The notes: generated from the sequence alone by a model not told the origin. Shown: positions 40,093 through 48,815, counted from the first letter of the stretch. The stretch is DNA of 64,000 bases from Chitinophaga sp. CB10 (GCA_001870995.2 MLAV02000025.1:6640-70639); one strand, 5' to 3'. Program-made: numbers and translations.

Positions 40093-41064
40093 TTATAACG
40101 CAGGCGTTATCACCACCTTGCGGAACTCAATAGGACCATGATCCCCCTGGAAGTAAATTGGTCCGGGCGCTCCTTCATCGCTATCCAGCGCGCCGCCGGT
40201 AATGCCGGGTATCTCCTGGTTGGAGATGACGGTTTTACCATTCACCACCACTGTTACCATACGGCCGATCAGGGTAATGTCGTACGACTGCCACTGGCCC
40301 GGGCCCAGCGCGTTGATCTCGCTTGGCGCCAGGAAACCATAGATACCGCTGAATAATACGGAGGAAGGATGCGCGCCTTTAGGGCTATCCTCTATCTGGG
40401 TTTCGTACCGGCCGCGGAGGTACACGCCGCTGTTGCTACCAGCCTGGTACCTGAACTCCACATGCAGTTTAAAATCGTTGAACGTTTTTTCGGACACCAG
40501 GTTGGAGCCGGATTTAGGGCTGGTGAGTATGCCATCTTTTACGATCCACTGGTTCACTTTGCCGGTAGGTTTCCAGCCGGTTAAGTCCTTCCCGTTGAAG
40601 AGATTTTCAGGCTTGCCCCATTTGGGCGCTTTATCGCGCACCAGCAGCGGCGCTCTCTTCCCGGTATAATTGTATTTTTTACCTTCACTGGTAGTGATTG
40701 TACCGCTGATGGTTTCGTTGGCTACGGTACCTTCGATGACGAAGTCCTGGTCGCCCCGCTCCCACTGCGGTGGAATGGTAAAGCTGAATTTACCATTATC
40801 AAAGTTCACTTTAGCCACCGGGCGGGCGCTGCCGCTGGCGCCAACAAAATATCCCACCAGGGTACGCGTGCCGCTGAGCTTTACTTCCAGCCAGCTGGGC
40901 AGCTGCTTACCGTCTTCATCAACGGTAATGTCCCAACGGCCGATCAGCGCCTTACTGTCCACTGCCTGCATAACGGTTGCCGCAGGTGCTGCCGCTGCTG
41001 CGCGGGAGGCTACTCCGGCAGATAACAGGCAGCTCATACCTAATAGTAACAAGTTCTTTCGCAT
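40093..41064 (-). CDS. Exported DUF1080 (3-keto-disaccharide hydrolase-like) protein
   Basis: 323 residues with a signal peptide (MRKNLLLLGMSCLLSAGVAS). The C-terminal half has the DUF1080 concanavalin-like signature: NLFNGKDLTGWKPTGKVNQW, DGILTSPKSGSNLVSEKTFN, GSNSGVYLRGRYETQIEDS, GPIYFQGDHGPIEFRKVVI. Related proteins act on 3-keto-glycosides or bind glycans. An extra N-terminal beta region (about 35-140) precedes it. Monocistronic. Confidence 0.88.
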   Translation of the reverse strand: MRKNLLLLGMSCLLSAGVASRAAAAAPAATVMQAVDSKALIGRWDITVDEDGKQLPSWLEVKLSGTRTLVGYFVGASGSARPVAKVNFDNGKFSFTIPPQWERGDQDFVIEGTVANETISGTITTSEGKKYNYTGKRAPLLVRDKAPKWGKPENLFNGKDLTGWKPTGKVNQWIVKDGILTSPKSGSNLVSEKTFNDFKLHVEFRYQAGSNSGVYLRGRYETQIEDSPKGAHPSSVLFSGIYGFLAPSEINALGPGQWQSYDITLIGRMVTVVVNGKTVISNQEIPGITGGALDSDEGAPGPIYFQGDHGPIEFRKVVITPAL

Positions 41065-41132
41065 ATGTTCCGATTATAGGCAGACAAGATAATATATATT
41101 TAAATTAATTTTACCCAAAATGAATCACATCG

Positions 41133-41483
41133 ATGAGTAAGCAAGCAGAAAGCCAGATCTTCCAGTTTGAAAAGGAAATACCCTGGGAACAGCCGTCCCC
41201 CGGCATTGAGCGCCAGATCTTCGGATACGATGAGCGGGTGATGCTGGTAAAAGTGAAATTTGAAAAAGGAGCGGTGGGTACCATGCATCAGCATCCGCAT
41301 ACACAGGTGACCTATGTGGAAAGCGGCGCCTTTGAATTCACCATTGGCGATGAAACGCGGGTGATCCGTGCCGGCGACGGGTGTTATATGCCGTCGAATG
41401 TGATGCATGGGTGTACTTGTTTGGAGGCGGGGGTGTTGATTGATACGTTTAGCCCTCACCGTGAGGATTTTTTGAAGGGGTAA
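41133..41483 (+). CDS. Small cupin-domain protein
   Basis: 116 residues forming one cupin barrel. Metal ligands are visible: His52 and His54 (MHQHPHTQ), Gln58 and His92 (SNVMHG), with TYVESGAFEFTIGDET between. Single-domain cupins of this kind include small dioxygenases, isomerases such as KdgF-like pectin-degradation proteins, and ligand sensors. KdgF would fit the pectin enzymes in the window, but this is only a suggestion. The stop codon directly abuts that of the convergent DsbA-like gene. Confidence 0.8.
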   Translation: MSKQAESQIFQFEKEIPWEQPSPGIERQIFGYDERVMLVKVKFEKGAVGTMHQHPHTQVTYVESGAFEFTIGDETRVIRAGDGCYMPSNVMHGCTCLEAGVLIDTFSPHREDFLKG

Positions 41484-42002
41484 TCACTCCCGCATCATCT
41501 GCTCCAGCGAAGCATACGTTTCATCATAATTATCATAACGGGCGCCATTCAAAAAGAAAGTAGGCGTGCCATTCACACCGCTGCGCAAACCACTTTCAAA
41601 ATCGCCTTCCACCCGCTTGAGCAGCTCCTGGCTGCGCCAATCGTTGGAGAACTGCTCCATATCCAGGTGCAGTTTCTCCGCCAGGTTGATCAGGGTATCA
41701 GCGCTCAGGCTGTCCTGGTGTTCGAAAATCATATCATGCATTTCCCAGAACTTGCCCTGCCTACCGGCGGCTTCGGCGGCCAGTGCGGCCATCATCGCCG
41801 CGGGGTGCGATTCCTGCAAGGGGAAGTTCCTGAATACGAACAATATCTCATCGCCGTAATTATCCAGTAACCGGTTGATGTGCGGGAAAGCGATGCCGCA
41901 GTGGGAACACTGGTAGTCGCCGTATTCCACCAGTACTTTTGATGCGTTGGGATTGCCCAGCTTGTGATCGTCCTTACCTACCGCTGTTTTTAAATGTGCC
42001 AT
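41484..42002 (-). CDS. DsbA-family thioredoxin-fold oxidoreductase
   Basis: 172 residues without a signal peptide. The active site is CSHC (Cys32, Cys35) in EYGDYQCSHCGIAFPHINRL, followed by a helical insertion and NGTPTFFLNG, the cis-Pro loop. It resembles cytoplasmic DsbA/FrnE-like thiol oxidoreductases linked to oxidative stress. It follows the peroxiredoxin gene by 1 bp, so the two are made together and may share redox partners. Confidence 0.88.
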   Translation of the reverse strand: MAHLKTAVGKDDHKLGNPNASKVLVEYGDYQCSHCGIAFPHINRLLDNYGDEILFVFRNFPLQESHPAAMMAALAAEAAGRQGKFWEMHDMIFEHQDSLSADTLINLAEKLHLDMEQFSNDWRSQELLKRVEGDFESGLRSGVNGTPTFFLNGARYDNYDETYASLEQMMRE

Positions 42003-42003
42003 G

Positions 42004-42477
42004 CTATTTGTTTTTACGGTTATTTAATTGTTCAAGCGCGTCGAGGATGCCGTCCGCACCGGGATTGATGCCATCCGGGGATTGATAGCTCCATTGAATC
42101 ACCCCGTCTTCATCGATGACGAAGAGCGCCCTGTGCGCCTCTCCCGTCTTATCGTTATACACGCCGTATTGCTTTGCTACGGCGCCTTTCGGCTCAAAGT
42201 CGGCCAGGAGGGGGAAGTGAAATTTCCTATCCTGCGAAAATGCCAGGTGGCTCCATTTACTATCCACCGAAATCCCCAGCAGCTCCGCTCCTGCTTCACG
42301 GAATATGTTTAGCGTTTCGTTGTACAGGGCTAACTGGTCCGAACAAACGGGGCTCCAGTCCGCCGGGTAGAACGACAGGATCACTTTTTTCCCTTTCAAA
42401 TCCGAGAGCTTCAATCGCTGGTCCGGCGTGCTATTTAACTCAAAATCCGGCGCAGGTGTGTTGGGTGCTAGTATCAT
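42004..42477 (-). CDS. 1-Cys peroxiredoxin of the AhpC/TSA (AhpE/BCP) type
   Basis: 157 residues. The peroxidatic centre is PADWSPVC with Cys45, and Ser42 in the Thr/Ser position of the PxxxTxxC motif; a conserved downstream Arg is in HRALFVIDEDG. No second Cys exists, so it needs an external reductant, for which the co-transcribed DsbA-like thiol protein is a candidate. It reduces peroxides in the cytoplasm. Confidence 0.9.
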   Translation of the reverse strand: MILAPNTPAPDFELNSTPDQRLKLSDLKGKKVILSFYPADWSPVCSDQLALYNETLNIFREAGAELLGISVDSKWSHLAFSQDRKFHFPLLADFEPKGAVAKQYGVYNDKTGEAHRALFVIDEDGVIQWSYQSPDGINPGADGILDALEQLNNRKNK

Positions 42478-42595
42478 AATTTCCTTTTTTAATGTCTGAA
42501 CTACAGTATTAATTGTTAAAACAGCCAGCTGCGGCTTTTGTTCTTTATCTTATTTTCACTAAAATTGGTGCTGATTTAATTCAAGCCCACATCAG

Positions 42596-43759
42596 ATGAA
42601 AAGATTTTTCCTTCGGTATGCCACGTTATCAGCATTTGCCTTGCTGCCTTTTGGCCTGATATATGGCCAGCAAAAACATAAACAGCAACATATGTCCGAC
42701 AAAACCTCCGATCAGCCTTACCTGTTGCTGGGCACCTACACCAACAGTGGCCAGAGCAAGGGCATTTATGTGTATAAATTCAATACCCAAACCGGGGAAG
42801 CTACGCCAGTAAGTGAGGCGGCAACGTCCAACCCATCGTACCTGGCGGTATCGCCGGACCGCCATTTCGTATATGCGGTCAATGAGGATGGTGGCCCCGG
42901 CAGCGTTTCCTCGTTTGCGTTTGATCATGCCAGCGGCAGGCTCAGCTTTATCAACAAAGTGCCTTCCGAAGGCCAGTGGCCCTGCTATGTGTCCGTCAGC
43001 AGGAATGGTAAATTCATTGCGGTGGCCAACTATGGCAGCGGCAATGCTGCGGTGTTTCCGGTAAGTAATGGCAGCATAGGCGCCGCTGCGGATCGGGTGC
43101 AGCATGCAGGCACAGGCCCTGTAACGGATCGCCAGGAGAAAGCGCATGCCCACGCGGCTATATTTTCTCCCGATAATAAATACCTGTTTGTCAATGACCT
43201 TGGAATCGACAAGATCATGTGCTACAATTTTGCTGCCAGTACCGGCAAACTCACGCCGGCCACTGCGCCTTTTGTACAGGTAAAACCCGGCAGCGGCCCC
43301 CGGCACCTGGTGTTTGATGCCAGTGGAAAATTCGCCTACCTGATGACCGAGTTATCCGGGGAAGTTTTGGTGTATGCTTACGCAGACGGGAGGTTCACGC
43401 TGCTGCAAACCATCAGCAGCCATCCGGCGGATTTCAAGGGAAAAATCGGATCAGCGGACATCCATCTGTCCCCGGACGGGAATTTCCTATATGCTTCCAA
43501 CCGGGGAGACGCCAACAGCCTCGCGATTTTCAAACGGGATAAAAGCAGCGGAAAGCTGACCAGCATAGGGTTTCAGTCCACCCTGGGGGTAATGCCGCGG
43601 AATTTCAATTTCGATCCGGGTGGAAACTTCCTCCTCGCGGCGCACCAGGAAAGCAATGATGTAGTGATATTTAAAGTAGATAAAAAAACGGGGCTGCTAA
43701 CGGACACGGGCAAACGTATCAAAGTGGGAAGCCCGGTATGCGTGCAGTGGGTGGAGTAG
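42596..43759 (+). CDS. Exported seven-bladed lactonase (6-phosphogluconolactonase YbhE-like)
   Basis: 387 residues with a signal (KRFFLRYATLSAFALLPFGL). Repeated blade motifs such as YTNSGQSKGIYVYKF, SYLAVSPDRHFVYAVNEDG, VSRNGKFIAVANYGSGNAAV, HAAIFSPDNKYLFVNDLG, and GSADIHLSPDGNFLYASNRG define the lactonase propeller family. The enteric relative hydrolyses 6-phosphogluconolactone, but the export signal here suggests a sugar lactone or muconolactone-like substrate outside the cytoplasm. Monocistronic; the repeat element at 43761-43944 follows. Confidence 0.9.
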   Translation: MKRFFLRYATLSAFALLPFGLIYGQQKHKQQHMSDKTSDQPYLLLGTYTNSGQSKGIYVYKFNTQTGEATPVSEAATSNPSYLAVSPDRHFVYAVNEDGGPGSVSSFAFDHASGRLSFINKVPSEGQWPCYVSVSRNGKFIAVANYGSGNAAVFPVSNGSIGAAADRVQHAGTGPVTDRQEKAHAHAAIFSPDNKYLFVNDLGIDKIMCYNFAASTGKLTPATAPFVQVKPGSGPRHLVFDASGKFAYLMTELSGEVLVYAYADGRFTLLQTISSHPADFKGKIGSADIHLSPDGNFLYASNRGDANSLAIFKRDKSSGKLTSIGFQSTLGVMPRNFNFDPGGNFLLAAHQESNDVVIFKVDKKTGLLTDTGKRIKVGSPVCVQWVE

Positions 43760-43760
43760 G

Positions 43761-43944
43761 TTTTTTTCTCGCAAAGGGGCATAAGGGAAAATAAGGGCGC
43801 AAAGGATGTTGTAATGTTTTAGTCCGCACAAGCCGCAGGCCCTTTGCGTGCTCTGCTCCTTACACCCCTTTGCGAGAAAAAAATCCGCACAGGCCGCAGG
43901 CCCTTTGCGTGCTCTGCTCCTTACGCCCCTTTGCGAGAAAAAAA
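43761..43944. repeat. Extragenic element: two 61-bp direct repeats and an inverted copy of their ends
   Basis: Units at 43823-43883 and 43884-43944 are identical except at two positions; each ends CCCCTTTGCGAGAAAAAAA. The first 26 bp (43761-43786, starting TTTTTTTCTCGCAAAGGGGC) are the reverse complement of the unit end with one mismatch. The whole can fold into a long hairpin. It lies between the convergent lactonase and DUF1269 genes and looks like a mobile or REP-type repeat. Confidence 0.88.
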
Positions 43945-43949
43945 ACCGC

Positions 43950-44696
43950 TCACCCGAGCTTACCCAACTCTGCTTCCAGCATCGCAATACGCCGTTTGTA
44001 CAGTTCGATCCGGCTTTTCAGGCGGGTGGCTTTCATTTCCCGGAGGGTGGCTTCCGTATGGGCGCCAGCCTTCTTAACGGAGGATTTCAGTTCAGCGATA
44101 CGCTGTTTCCGCTTTTCTTTCAGTTCAGCAATTTCCTTTTCGAAACGGGATCGTTCCGCAGCTTCGGCTGTGCGGAGTTTGGCGCGGTCCGCCGCAATTT
44201 GTTCATCGATCGACTCTACCTGTTCATCTACAATCTTTTCATACTCAAAGTCCACGTCCGTACGCAGGAGCGTGCCACCGAGGCTTTTGATATAGGTATC
44301 GGCAAATACTTCATTATCTTCATCCACTTCGGCAATGAGGGCGGTGTAGCCGGGCTTCAGGGAATCGGCTACTTTACTGCTGAACTCTTCCGTGAAATTA
44401 TAATAGTTGGCTTCCCAGAGGGCGCCGCCCATGGTGCCCAGCAACATGCCCCCGAGGATGCCTACCGGACCGGCAAAAGCGCCTACGAGGGTGCCCAGCG
44501 CCATACCGGATAAAGTACGTACGCCTTCCGTGGAATCGCCCGTTTCAACGATACCGGTTTCGCCCTGGGCGGTCTTTTGCACGAGGATGCTTTCGTAAAC
44601 GGTAAGGTCGCCGATGGATTCCAGCTCAGTCAGCTTCCTGAAGGCGGTGAGCGCCTGCGCCTCCTGGGCAAATGATGCGATGATTAAGTTTGTCAT
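43950..44696 (-). CDS. DUF1269-type membrane-associated protein with a coiled-coil tail
   Basis: 248 residues. Residues 1-140 form the DUF1269 region: a beta-alpha start (NLIIASFAQEAQALTAFRKL), a Gly-rich hydrophobic hairpin (LSGMALGTLVGAFAGPVGIL, GGMLLGTMGGALWEA) and a ferredoxin-like return (YTALIAEVDEDNEVFADTYI). Residues 145-248 are almost all Glu, Lys, Arg, Ala and Leu and should form a long coiled coil. Such proteins are often stress-induced; no enzymatic role is known. Monocistronic. Confidence 0.82.
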   Translation of the reverse strand: MTNLIIASFAQEAQALTAFRKLTELESIGDLTVYESILVQKTAQGETGIVETGDSTEGVRTLSGMALGTLVGAFAGPVGILGGMLLGTMGGALWEANYYNFTEEFSSKVADSLKPGYTALIAEVDEDNEVFADTYIKSLGGTLLRTDVDFEYEKIVDEQVESIDEQIAADRAKLRTAEAAERSRFEKEIAELKEKRKQRIAELKSSVKKAGAHTEATLREMKATRLKSRIELYKRRIAMLEAELGKLG

Positions 44697-44780
44697 CTGG
44701 TGCTGTTTTTCAACATCAACACTGGAGCAGGCAAATTGTTGATGCTGGCATCTACCTTTTACGCCCTGCCAAAAACAGCA

Positions 44781-44809
44781 ACGGGCAGGAGATGCTATCC
44801 CCTGCCCGT
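44781..44809 (-). terminator. Terminator after the alcohol dehydrogenase gene
   Basis: ACGGGCAGG / CCTGCCCGT (44781-44789, 44801-44809) is a perfect stem. On the minus strand TTGCTGTTTTT follows. Confidence 0.7.
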
Positions 44810-44832
44810 TTCCGTGTATGTATCCTATTTGA

Positions 44833-45993
44833 TTAGTAGCTCATTTCCACGATTGCTCTCACCTTATCCGGCGTGATATTCTTTCTTTCTCCCATGGCTA
44901 CCCAGCCTCTTTCCGTGAAGCGTTTTTCGATAAAGTCCGCTGTTTTGGCGTATTCCGTGGTATAGGCGGACAACTGCATTTTCATACCCATCGTATCGAA
45001 GAAGCGGATGGTAGCATCGATGGCCTGTCTGGCCACATCGTCGGTATTGTCCCCCTGAATATTCCACACTCTGCGGCCATATTGCGCCAGCTTTTCCTTT
45101 TTAGTGTCGAACATTACTTTGTAGAGGTTAGGCCCAATGATGGCGAGGGTTCTGGCGTGGTCAATATCGTAAAGGGCGGTCAGTTCGTGGCCGATCATGT
45201 GGGTCACCCAATCGGTAGGTACGCCTTTTTGGATGAGTCCATTCAGCGCCATGGTGCAGCTCCACATAAAGTTGGCGGCCAGCGTATAGTCGCCCGGGTT
45301 ATCCACCACGGCGGGGCCAACTTCTACGAGGGTCTGCAGGATGCTTTCTGCAAAGCGGTCCTGCAGGAGGGCGCCGGCGGGGTAAGTGAGGTATTGCTCC
45401 ATCACGTGCGTAAACGCGTCTATTACCCCGTTCTGTATTTGTCTTTTCGGGAGAGATATAATGACTTCCGGGTCGCAGACAGAGAAAACGGGGAAGAGTG
45501 CCCTGCCGCCAAAGGACAGCTTTTCGTGCGTGCTCTTAATGGTGATCACCGAGCCGGAGTTCATTTCGCTGCCGGTAGCGGGTAGGGTGAGTACGGTCCC
45601 GAAAGGCACTACGTTATCGACTATACGGATCTGTTTTTGCAGTATATCGATCGGGTTGCCATCGAATTTCACTGCGGCTGAAACGAATTTCGCGCCATCT
45701 ATCACGGAACCGCCGCCTACGGCGAGGATGAAGTTGAGATTTTTTTCTTTGATCACTTCCACTGCTTTCATCAGTGTTTCGAAGTGAGGATTGGGTTCTA
45801 CGCCACCAAATTCTGTGATATCAAAACCTTCCAGCGCCGCGGCCACCTGGTCGTACACGCCATTTTTAAAAATACTACCGCCTCCGTAGAGCAGGAGGAT
45901 TTTAGCATCCTGCGGCACCAATGTCTTCAATTTTGCTATCTGTCCTTTTCCAAAAACCAGATTGGTGGGATTATAAAGTTCGAAGTTTAACAT
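44833..45993 (-). CDS. Iron/zinc-dependent alcohol dehydrogenase, YqhD/BDH-like
   Basis: 386 residues of the type III alcohol dehydrogenase family. The coenzyme loop GGGSVIDGAKF starts at residue 93. The four metal ligands of YqhD are matched with a constant offset of two: Asp192, His196, His265 and His279. Gly37-Gly39 (YGGGS) fits NADP preference. The family reduces aldehydes, including peroxidation products, to alcohols, or works in fermentation. Upstream a perfect CRP-type site lies near position -43 of a probable promoter, suggesting control by a Crp/Fnr regulator and hence by carbon or oxygen status. Confidence 0.92.
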   Translation of the reverse strand: MLNFELYNPTNLVFGKGQIAKLKTLVPQDAKILLLYGGGSIFKNGVYDQVAAALEGFDITEFGGVEPNPHFETLMKAVEVIKEKNLNFILAVGGGSVIDGAKFVSAAVKFDGNPIDILQKQIRIVDNVVPFGTVLTLPATGSEMNSGSVITIKSTHEKLSFGGRALFPVFSVCDPEVIISLPKRQIQNGVIDAFTHVMEQYLTYPAGALLQDRFAESILQTLVEVGPAVVDNPGDYTLAANFMWSCTMALNGLIQKGVPTDWVTHMIGHELTALYDIDHARTLAIIGPNLYKVMFDTKKEKLAQYGRRVWNIQGDNTDDVARQAIDATIRFFDTMGMKMQLSAYTTEYAKTADFIEKRFTERGWVAMGERKNITPDKVRAIVEMSY

Positions 45994-46022
45994 GGTAGGT
46001 CGTTTCGTTTAATATGAAGGTA

Positions 46023-46068
46023 CAAAGTTCAGTGATTGCGGCGGCAATGGATGTGACATAGCTCACAT
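46023..46068 (-). promoter_or_regulatory. CRP/FNR-type site and promoter of the alcohol dehydrogenase gene
   Basis: TGTGA-N6-TCACA (46052-46067, flanked by A and T) is a perfect CRP consensus with CATAGC in the middle. On the minus strand GAACTTTG (46030-46023) is one base from the -7 box TAnnTTTG. The site centre would lie about 43 bp before the expected start, the place of class II activators. It abuts the ohrR stop codon. Confidence 0.6.
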
Positions 46069-46518
46069 TTATCCCGCTTCTTCCTCGTTGAGGGTGGCTA
46101 TCAGCTGATTTAACGTCTGCACGAGGGCGCCCAGGTCCGCCGCGGTAATATCTTTAGAAAGCAGGCAGGCGGCCATTTCCGAGGGAATGGTCGCCGCTTG
46201 TTCTTTCAGTTTCCGGCCTTTTGCCGTGAGGGAAACGATTACTTTCCGTTCATCTTCCCGGGATTTTTTGCGGGTGAGCATGCCCATTGCTTCCAGGCGT
46301 TGCAGCAATGGTGTAACGGTGTTGGTGTTAAGCAGTAACTGCTGTACAATAAAACTTACCGGCACCTGGTCCGTTTCCCATAATACGAGCATCACCAGGT
46401 ATTGCGGGTAGCTGAGCCCCAGCTGATCCAGGTAGGGCGTGTATTTCCGGGTAATTAGCCTGGAGGCGGCATACAAGGGAAAGCAGATCTGATCGGCAAG
46501 TTTTAATGTAGGTTCCAT
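46069..46518 (-). CDS. ohrR: OhrR, MarR-family peroxide-sensing repressor
   Basis: 149 residues. The N-terminus LADQICFPLYAASRLITRKY carries Cys12 in the place of the reactive Cys of OhrR proteins, followed by a winged helix (VSFIVQQLLLNTNTVTPLLQ, KKSREDERKVIVSLTAKG). A second Cys in MAACLLSKD could make it a 2-Cys type. Oxidation by organic hydroperoxides releases it from DNA. It follows ohr by 4 bp and probably represses both genes through the palindrome at 46995-47020. Confidence 0.9.
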   Translation of the reverse strand: MEPTLKLADQICFPLYAASRLITRKYTPYLDQLGLSYPQYLVMLVLWETDQVPVSFIVQQLLLNTNTVTPLLQRLEAMGMLTRKKSREDERKVIVSLTAKGRKLKEQAATIPSEMAACLLSKDITAADLGALVQTLNQLIATLNEEEAG

Positions 46519-46522
46519 TATT

Positions 46523-46951
46523 TTAATATTCTTCTTCCAGCAAAGTTAACTTAACATCTACGTTATTTCGCAATGCATTGGAATAAGGGCAAACCTGGTG
46601 CGCGGTTTCCAGGAGTTTTTGCGCCTGATCGCGGGGGATGCCCATGATGGCAACATCCAGTGCTGCGGTGAGTTTAAAGCCGGGATCCGCTTTTTCCAGG
46701 CCTACTGTGGCGGTTACTCTTGTTCCGGTCAGTTTGATTTTTTGTTGCGCGGCTACAAAATTCAGGGCGCTATCGAAGCAGGCGGCATAACCTGCGGAGA
46801 ACAGCTGTTCCGGGTTGGTATAGCTGCCGCCGGGGCCACCCATTTCTTTCGGTATGCGGAGTTCCAGGTTCAGGACGCCGTCTTCTGATTGAACTTTTCC
46901 GTTTCTGCCACCGGTCACGGTGGATTTTGTTTGATAGAGTGTATTTGCCAT
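46523..46951 (-). CDS. ohr: Ohr, organic hydroperoxide resistance protein
   Basis: 142 residues from ATG 46951 (the frame is open further upstream but lacks conservation and crosses the operator). Both active-site Cys are present: Cys58 in SAGYAACFDSAL and Cys121 in ETAHQVCPYSNA. Ohr is a thiol peroxidase of the OsmC fold that reduces organic hydroperoxides with lipoyl-dependent turnover. First gene of the ohr-ohrR operon. Confidence 0.95.
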   Translation of the reverse strand: MANTLYQTKSTVTGGRNGKVQSEDGVLNLELRIPKEMGGPGGSYTNPEQLFSAGYAACFDSALNFVAAQQKIKLTGTRVTATVGLEKADPGFKLTAALDVAIMGIPRDQAQKLLETAHQVCPYSNALRNNVDVKLTLLEEEY

Positions 46952-46960
46952 GACGTTTAG

Positions 46961-47020
46961 ATTTATATCGTTTACGACACAAATGTAGGGTGAAAATTTA
47001 TATCGCGAGCGATATAAATT
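46961..47020 (-). promoter_or_regulatory. ohr promoter with OhrR operator
   Basis: AATTTATATCGC-GA-GCGATATAAATT (46995-47020) is a perfect inverted repeat. A half-site ATTTATATCG recurs at 46961-46970. Between them, on the minus strand, TACATTTG (46987-46980) fits the -7 box TAnnTTTG. The operator covers the -33 region. Confidence 0.8.
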
Positions 47021-47120
47021 CTTTTTGACAATTGGAAGACAATTTATCCCCACTGCCACCCCATTGCACGCCAAACCCGGATATTTAGCCATAACCGCCG
47101 GCAATCCAAACCCTCAACAT

Positions 47121-48644
47121 ATGAACCTTATTCAACTACTTTCACAACAACCTTACCTTACCCGCGAACGGGAGCCTTTCGGGGCTTTTGTATTTCGCCG
47201 CCCTGCCAACAGAAAGTATTTGCTCGCAGCCCTCGTGTTAACAGCCGTGCAGTTCATTGTGTTTAAGCTGCTGTATCCGTTTCCGGATTTCATCTCCGAC
47301 TCCTCCAACTATGTAGACACTAACCTGGAACACCTCCGGGTGAACATCTGGCCCGTAGGATACCCGTTTTTCCTGCGCCTCGTACACCTGGTTTCACCAT
47401 CGCACCTGTGGCTGGTAGCAGTGCAATACCTCGTGCTGCAGGCTGCCTTACTATACCTGTTTTATACCGCGTTATACCTGCTCGATTTACAAGGCTGGAA
47501 TAAACGCATCTTTTTTATCTTCCTGATCGTCAACCCTGCGCTGCTCTACCTCGCCAACTGCGTGCTAAGCGACGCATTATTCTGTGCCGTGAGCGTAATC
47601 ATTTTTGCCCAGTACATGTGGATGTTCCGGTCGCCGAAACTGAAGTACCTGCTGATACAGGGCGTACTGATCGGCATCGCTTTTACCATCCGTTATACCG
47701 CCATTTACTATCCGCTGGTAGCTCTGCTGGCGATACCTGTTACCGCATACAGGCTACCGCTTAAACTGCTCGGCATTGCATTGCCCTGGGCGTTCATCAT
47801 TCCCTTTATCTACTACACCCAGCAGGAAACGAAGAAGATTACCGGCCATCCGGAATTCTCCATTTTTGGCGGCTGGCAGATCGCCAATAACGCCCTCTAT
47901 ATGTATGGCCATATCCGGGTGGATAGTACGCAGCTGCCGGCGGACCTGCGCCCGCTGGACCGCTACGCCAAATTATACTTTAAGAAAGTAGCGCCAACAG
48001 ATGAGCAACTGGCAGAACTGCCCGGCACTTACTTCATCAAAGTACAAAACGCCATATTGAAGCCTTACTCCTTCGCCTACGGCCCGCCGTTTGAACGCTC
48101 CTCGCTGGGGCTGATCAAACTATGGGGCTCCGTATCCCCTACGTATAACAAGTACGGCTGGTACCTGATCAGGCATTATCCGTTTTCGTTTATGCGGTAT
48201 TACATGTGGCTGAACACGAAAAATTATTTTAATCCGCACCTGGAAAAATTTACTAACTATAATCTTGGGCAGAAAGAAATGTGGCCTTCGCCGCAGCGAT
48301 GGTTCCAGCTGGAAAGCCCGGCGGTGTTCAAACGCATTCCCACCTGGCCCATGCTGATAGTGGGTTATTTCTACCGGCTGCTATTCACCGGGCTGAATTT
48401 TTATTTCCTCGTATCGGTGGCGTTCCTGTACTTAGGCAGGAAGCATAACAAAGGAACCTATGCGTCATTTGCCGGTGTATGGCTGGCGACGGTGTTTGTG
48501 GTAATCAATTTTGGATTTAGCGTTTTTGCCACACCGGTGGTATTGCGGTACCAGTTTATACCGCTGATCGTGATGGCGCTGTTTTGCCTGCATATGAATG
48601 AATTGCAGGGAGAGGTAAAAAAGAAAGAGCCGGTGGCTGCGTGA
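47121..48644 (+). CDS. Polytopic membrane glycosyltransferase-like protein (ArnT/PMT type)
   Basis: 507 residues from ATG 47121, with about 10-12 hydrophobic segments. The first loop after helix 1 contains FPDFISDSSNYVDT, in the place of the acidic substrate-binding motif of GT-C enzymes (ArnT, PMT, GT39/83). LVNPALLYLANCVLSDALFC is the conserved later loop of the same superfamily. Such enzymes move a sugar from a polyprenyl-phosphate donor to lipids or proteins on the periplasmic side. An in-frame upstream extension would run across the ohr promoter and is unlikely. The acceptor is unknown. Confidence 0.75.
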   Translation: MNLIQLLSQQPYLTREREPFGAFVFRRPANRKYLLAALVLTAVQFIVFKLLYPFPDFISDSSNYVDTNLEHLRVNIWPVGYPFFLRLVHLVSPSHLWLVAVQYLVLQAALLYLFYTALYLLDLQGWNKRIFFIFLIVNPALLYLANCVLSDALFCAVSVIIFAQYMWMFRSPKLKYLLIQGVLIGIAFTIRYTAIYYPLVALLAIPVTAYRLPLKLLGIALPWAFIIPFIYYTQQETKKITGHPEFSIFGGWQIANNALYMYGHIRVDSTQLPADLRPLDRYAKLYFKKVAPTDEQLAELPGTYFIKVQNAILKPYSFAYGPPFERSSLGLIKLWGSVSPTYNKYGWYLIRHYPFSFMRYYMWLNTKNYFNPHLEKFTNYNLGQKEMWPSPQRWFQLESPAVFKRIPTWPMLIVGYFYRLLFTGLNFYFLVSVAFLYLGRKHNKGTYASFAGVWLATVFVVINFGFSVFATPVVLRYQFIPLIVMALFCLHMNELQGEVKKKEPVAA

Positions 48645-48650
48645 TAGTTA

Positions 48651-48720
48651 CATAAAAGCGGTTAAGGCGCATGGTGATGGAAAACATTCAAAAGCCAACC
48701 TGCCATTAACCGCTTTTATG
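48651..48720. terminator. Bidirectional hairpin between the GT-C and rhamnosidase genes
   Basis: CATAAAAGCGGTTAA / TTAACCGCTTTTATG (48651-48665, 48706-48720) is a perfect 15-bp inverted repeat around a 40-base loop. CTTTT at the end on either strand suits a terminator for the two convergent genes. Confidence 0.7.
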
Positions 48721-48815
48721 CAAATAACAGCCGCCCATATCAGCGGTAATTATCTGGCAATAATTATCCACCCTGCTGCAGCCTCATTGCTTTATGCTCT
48801 CCGTAATATTTCACC

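Noticed and set aside
10542..47070. A nearly identical 21-bp CCCACTGCCACCCC-type sequence at 10542 and 47049 as a mobile repeat
   Set aside because: The similarity is short, low in complexity and without flanking structure; chance or a minor repeat cannot be told apart.
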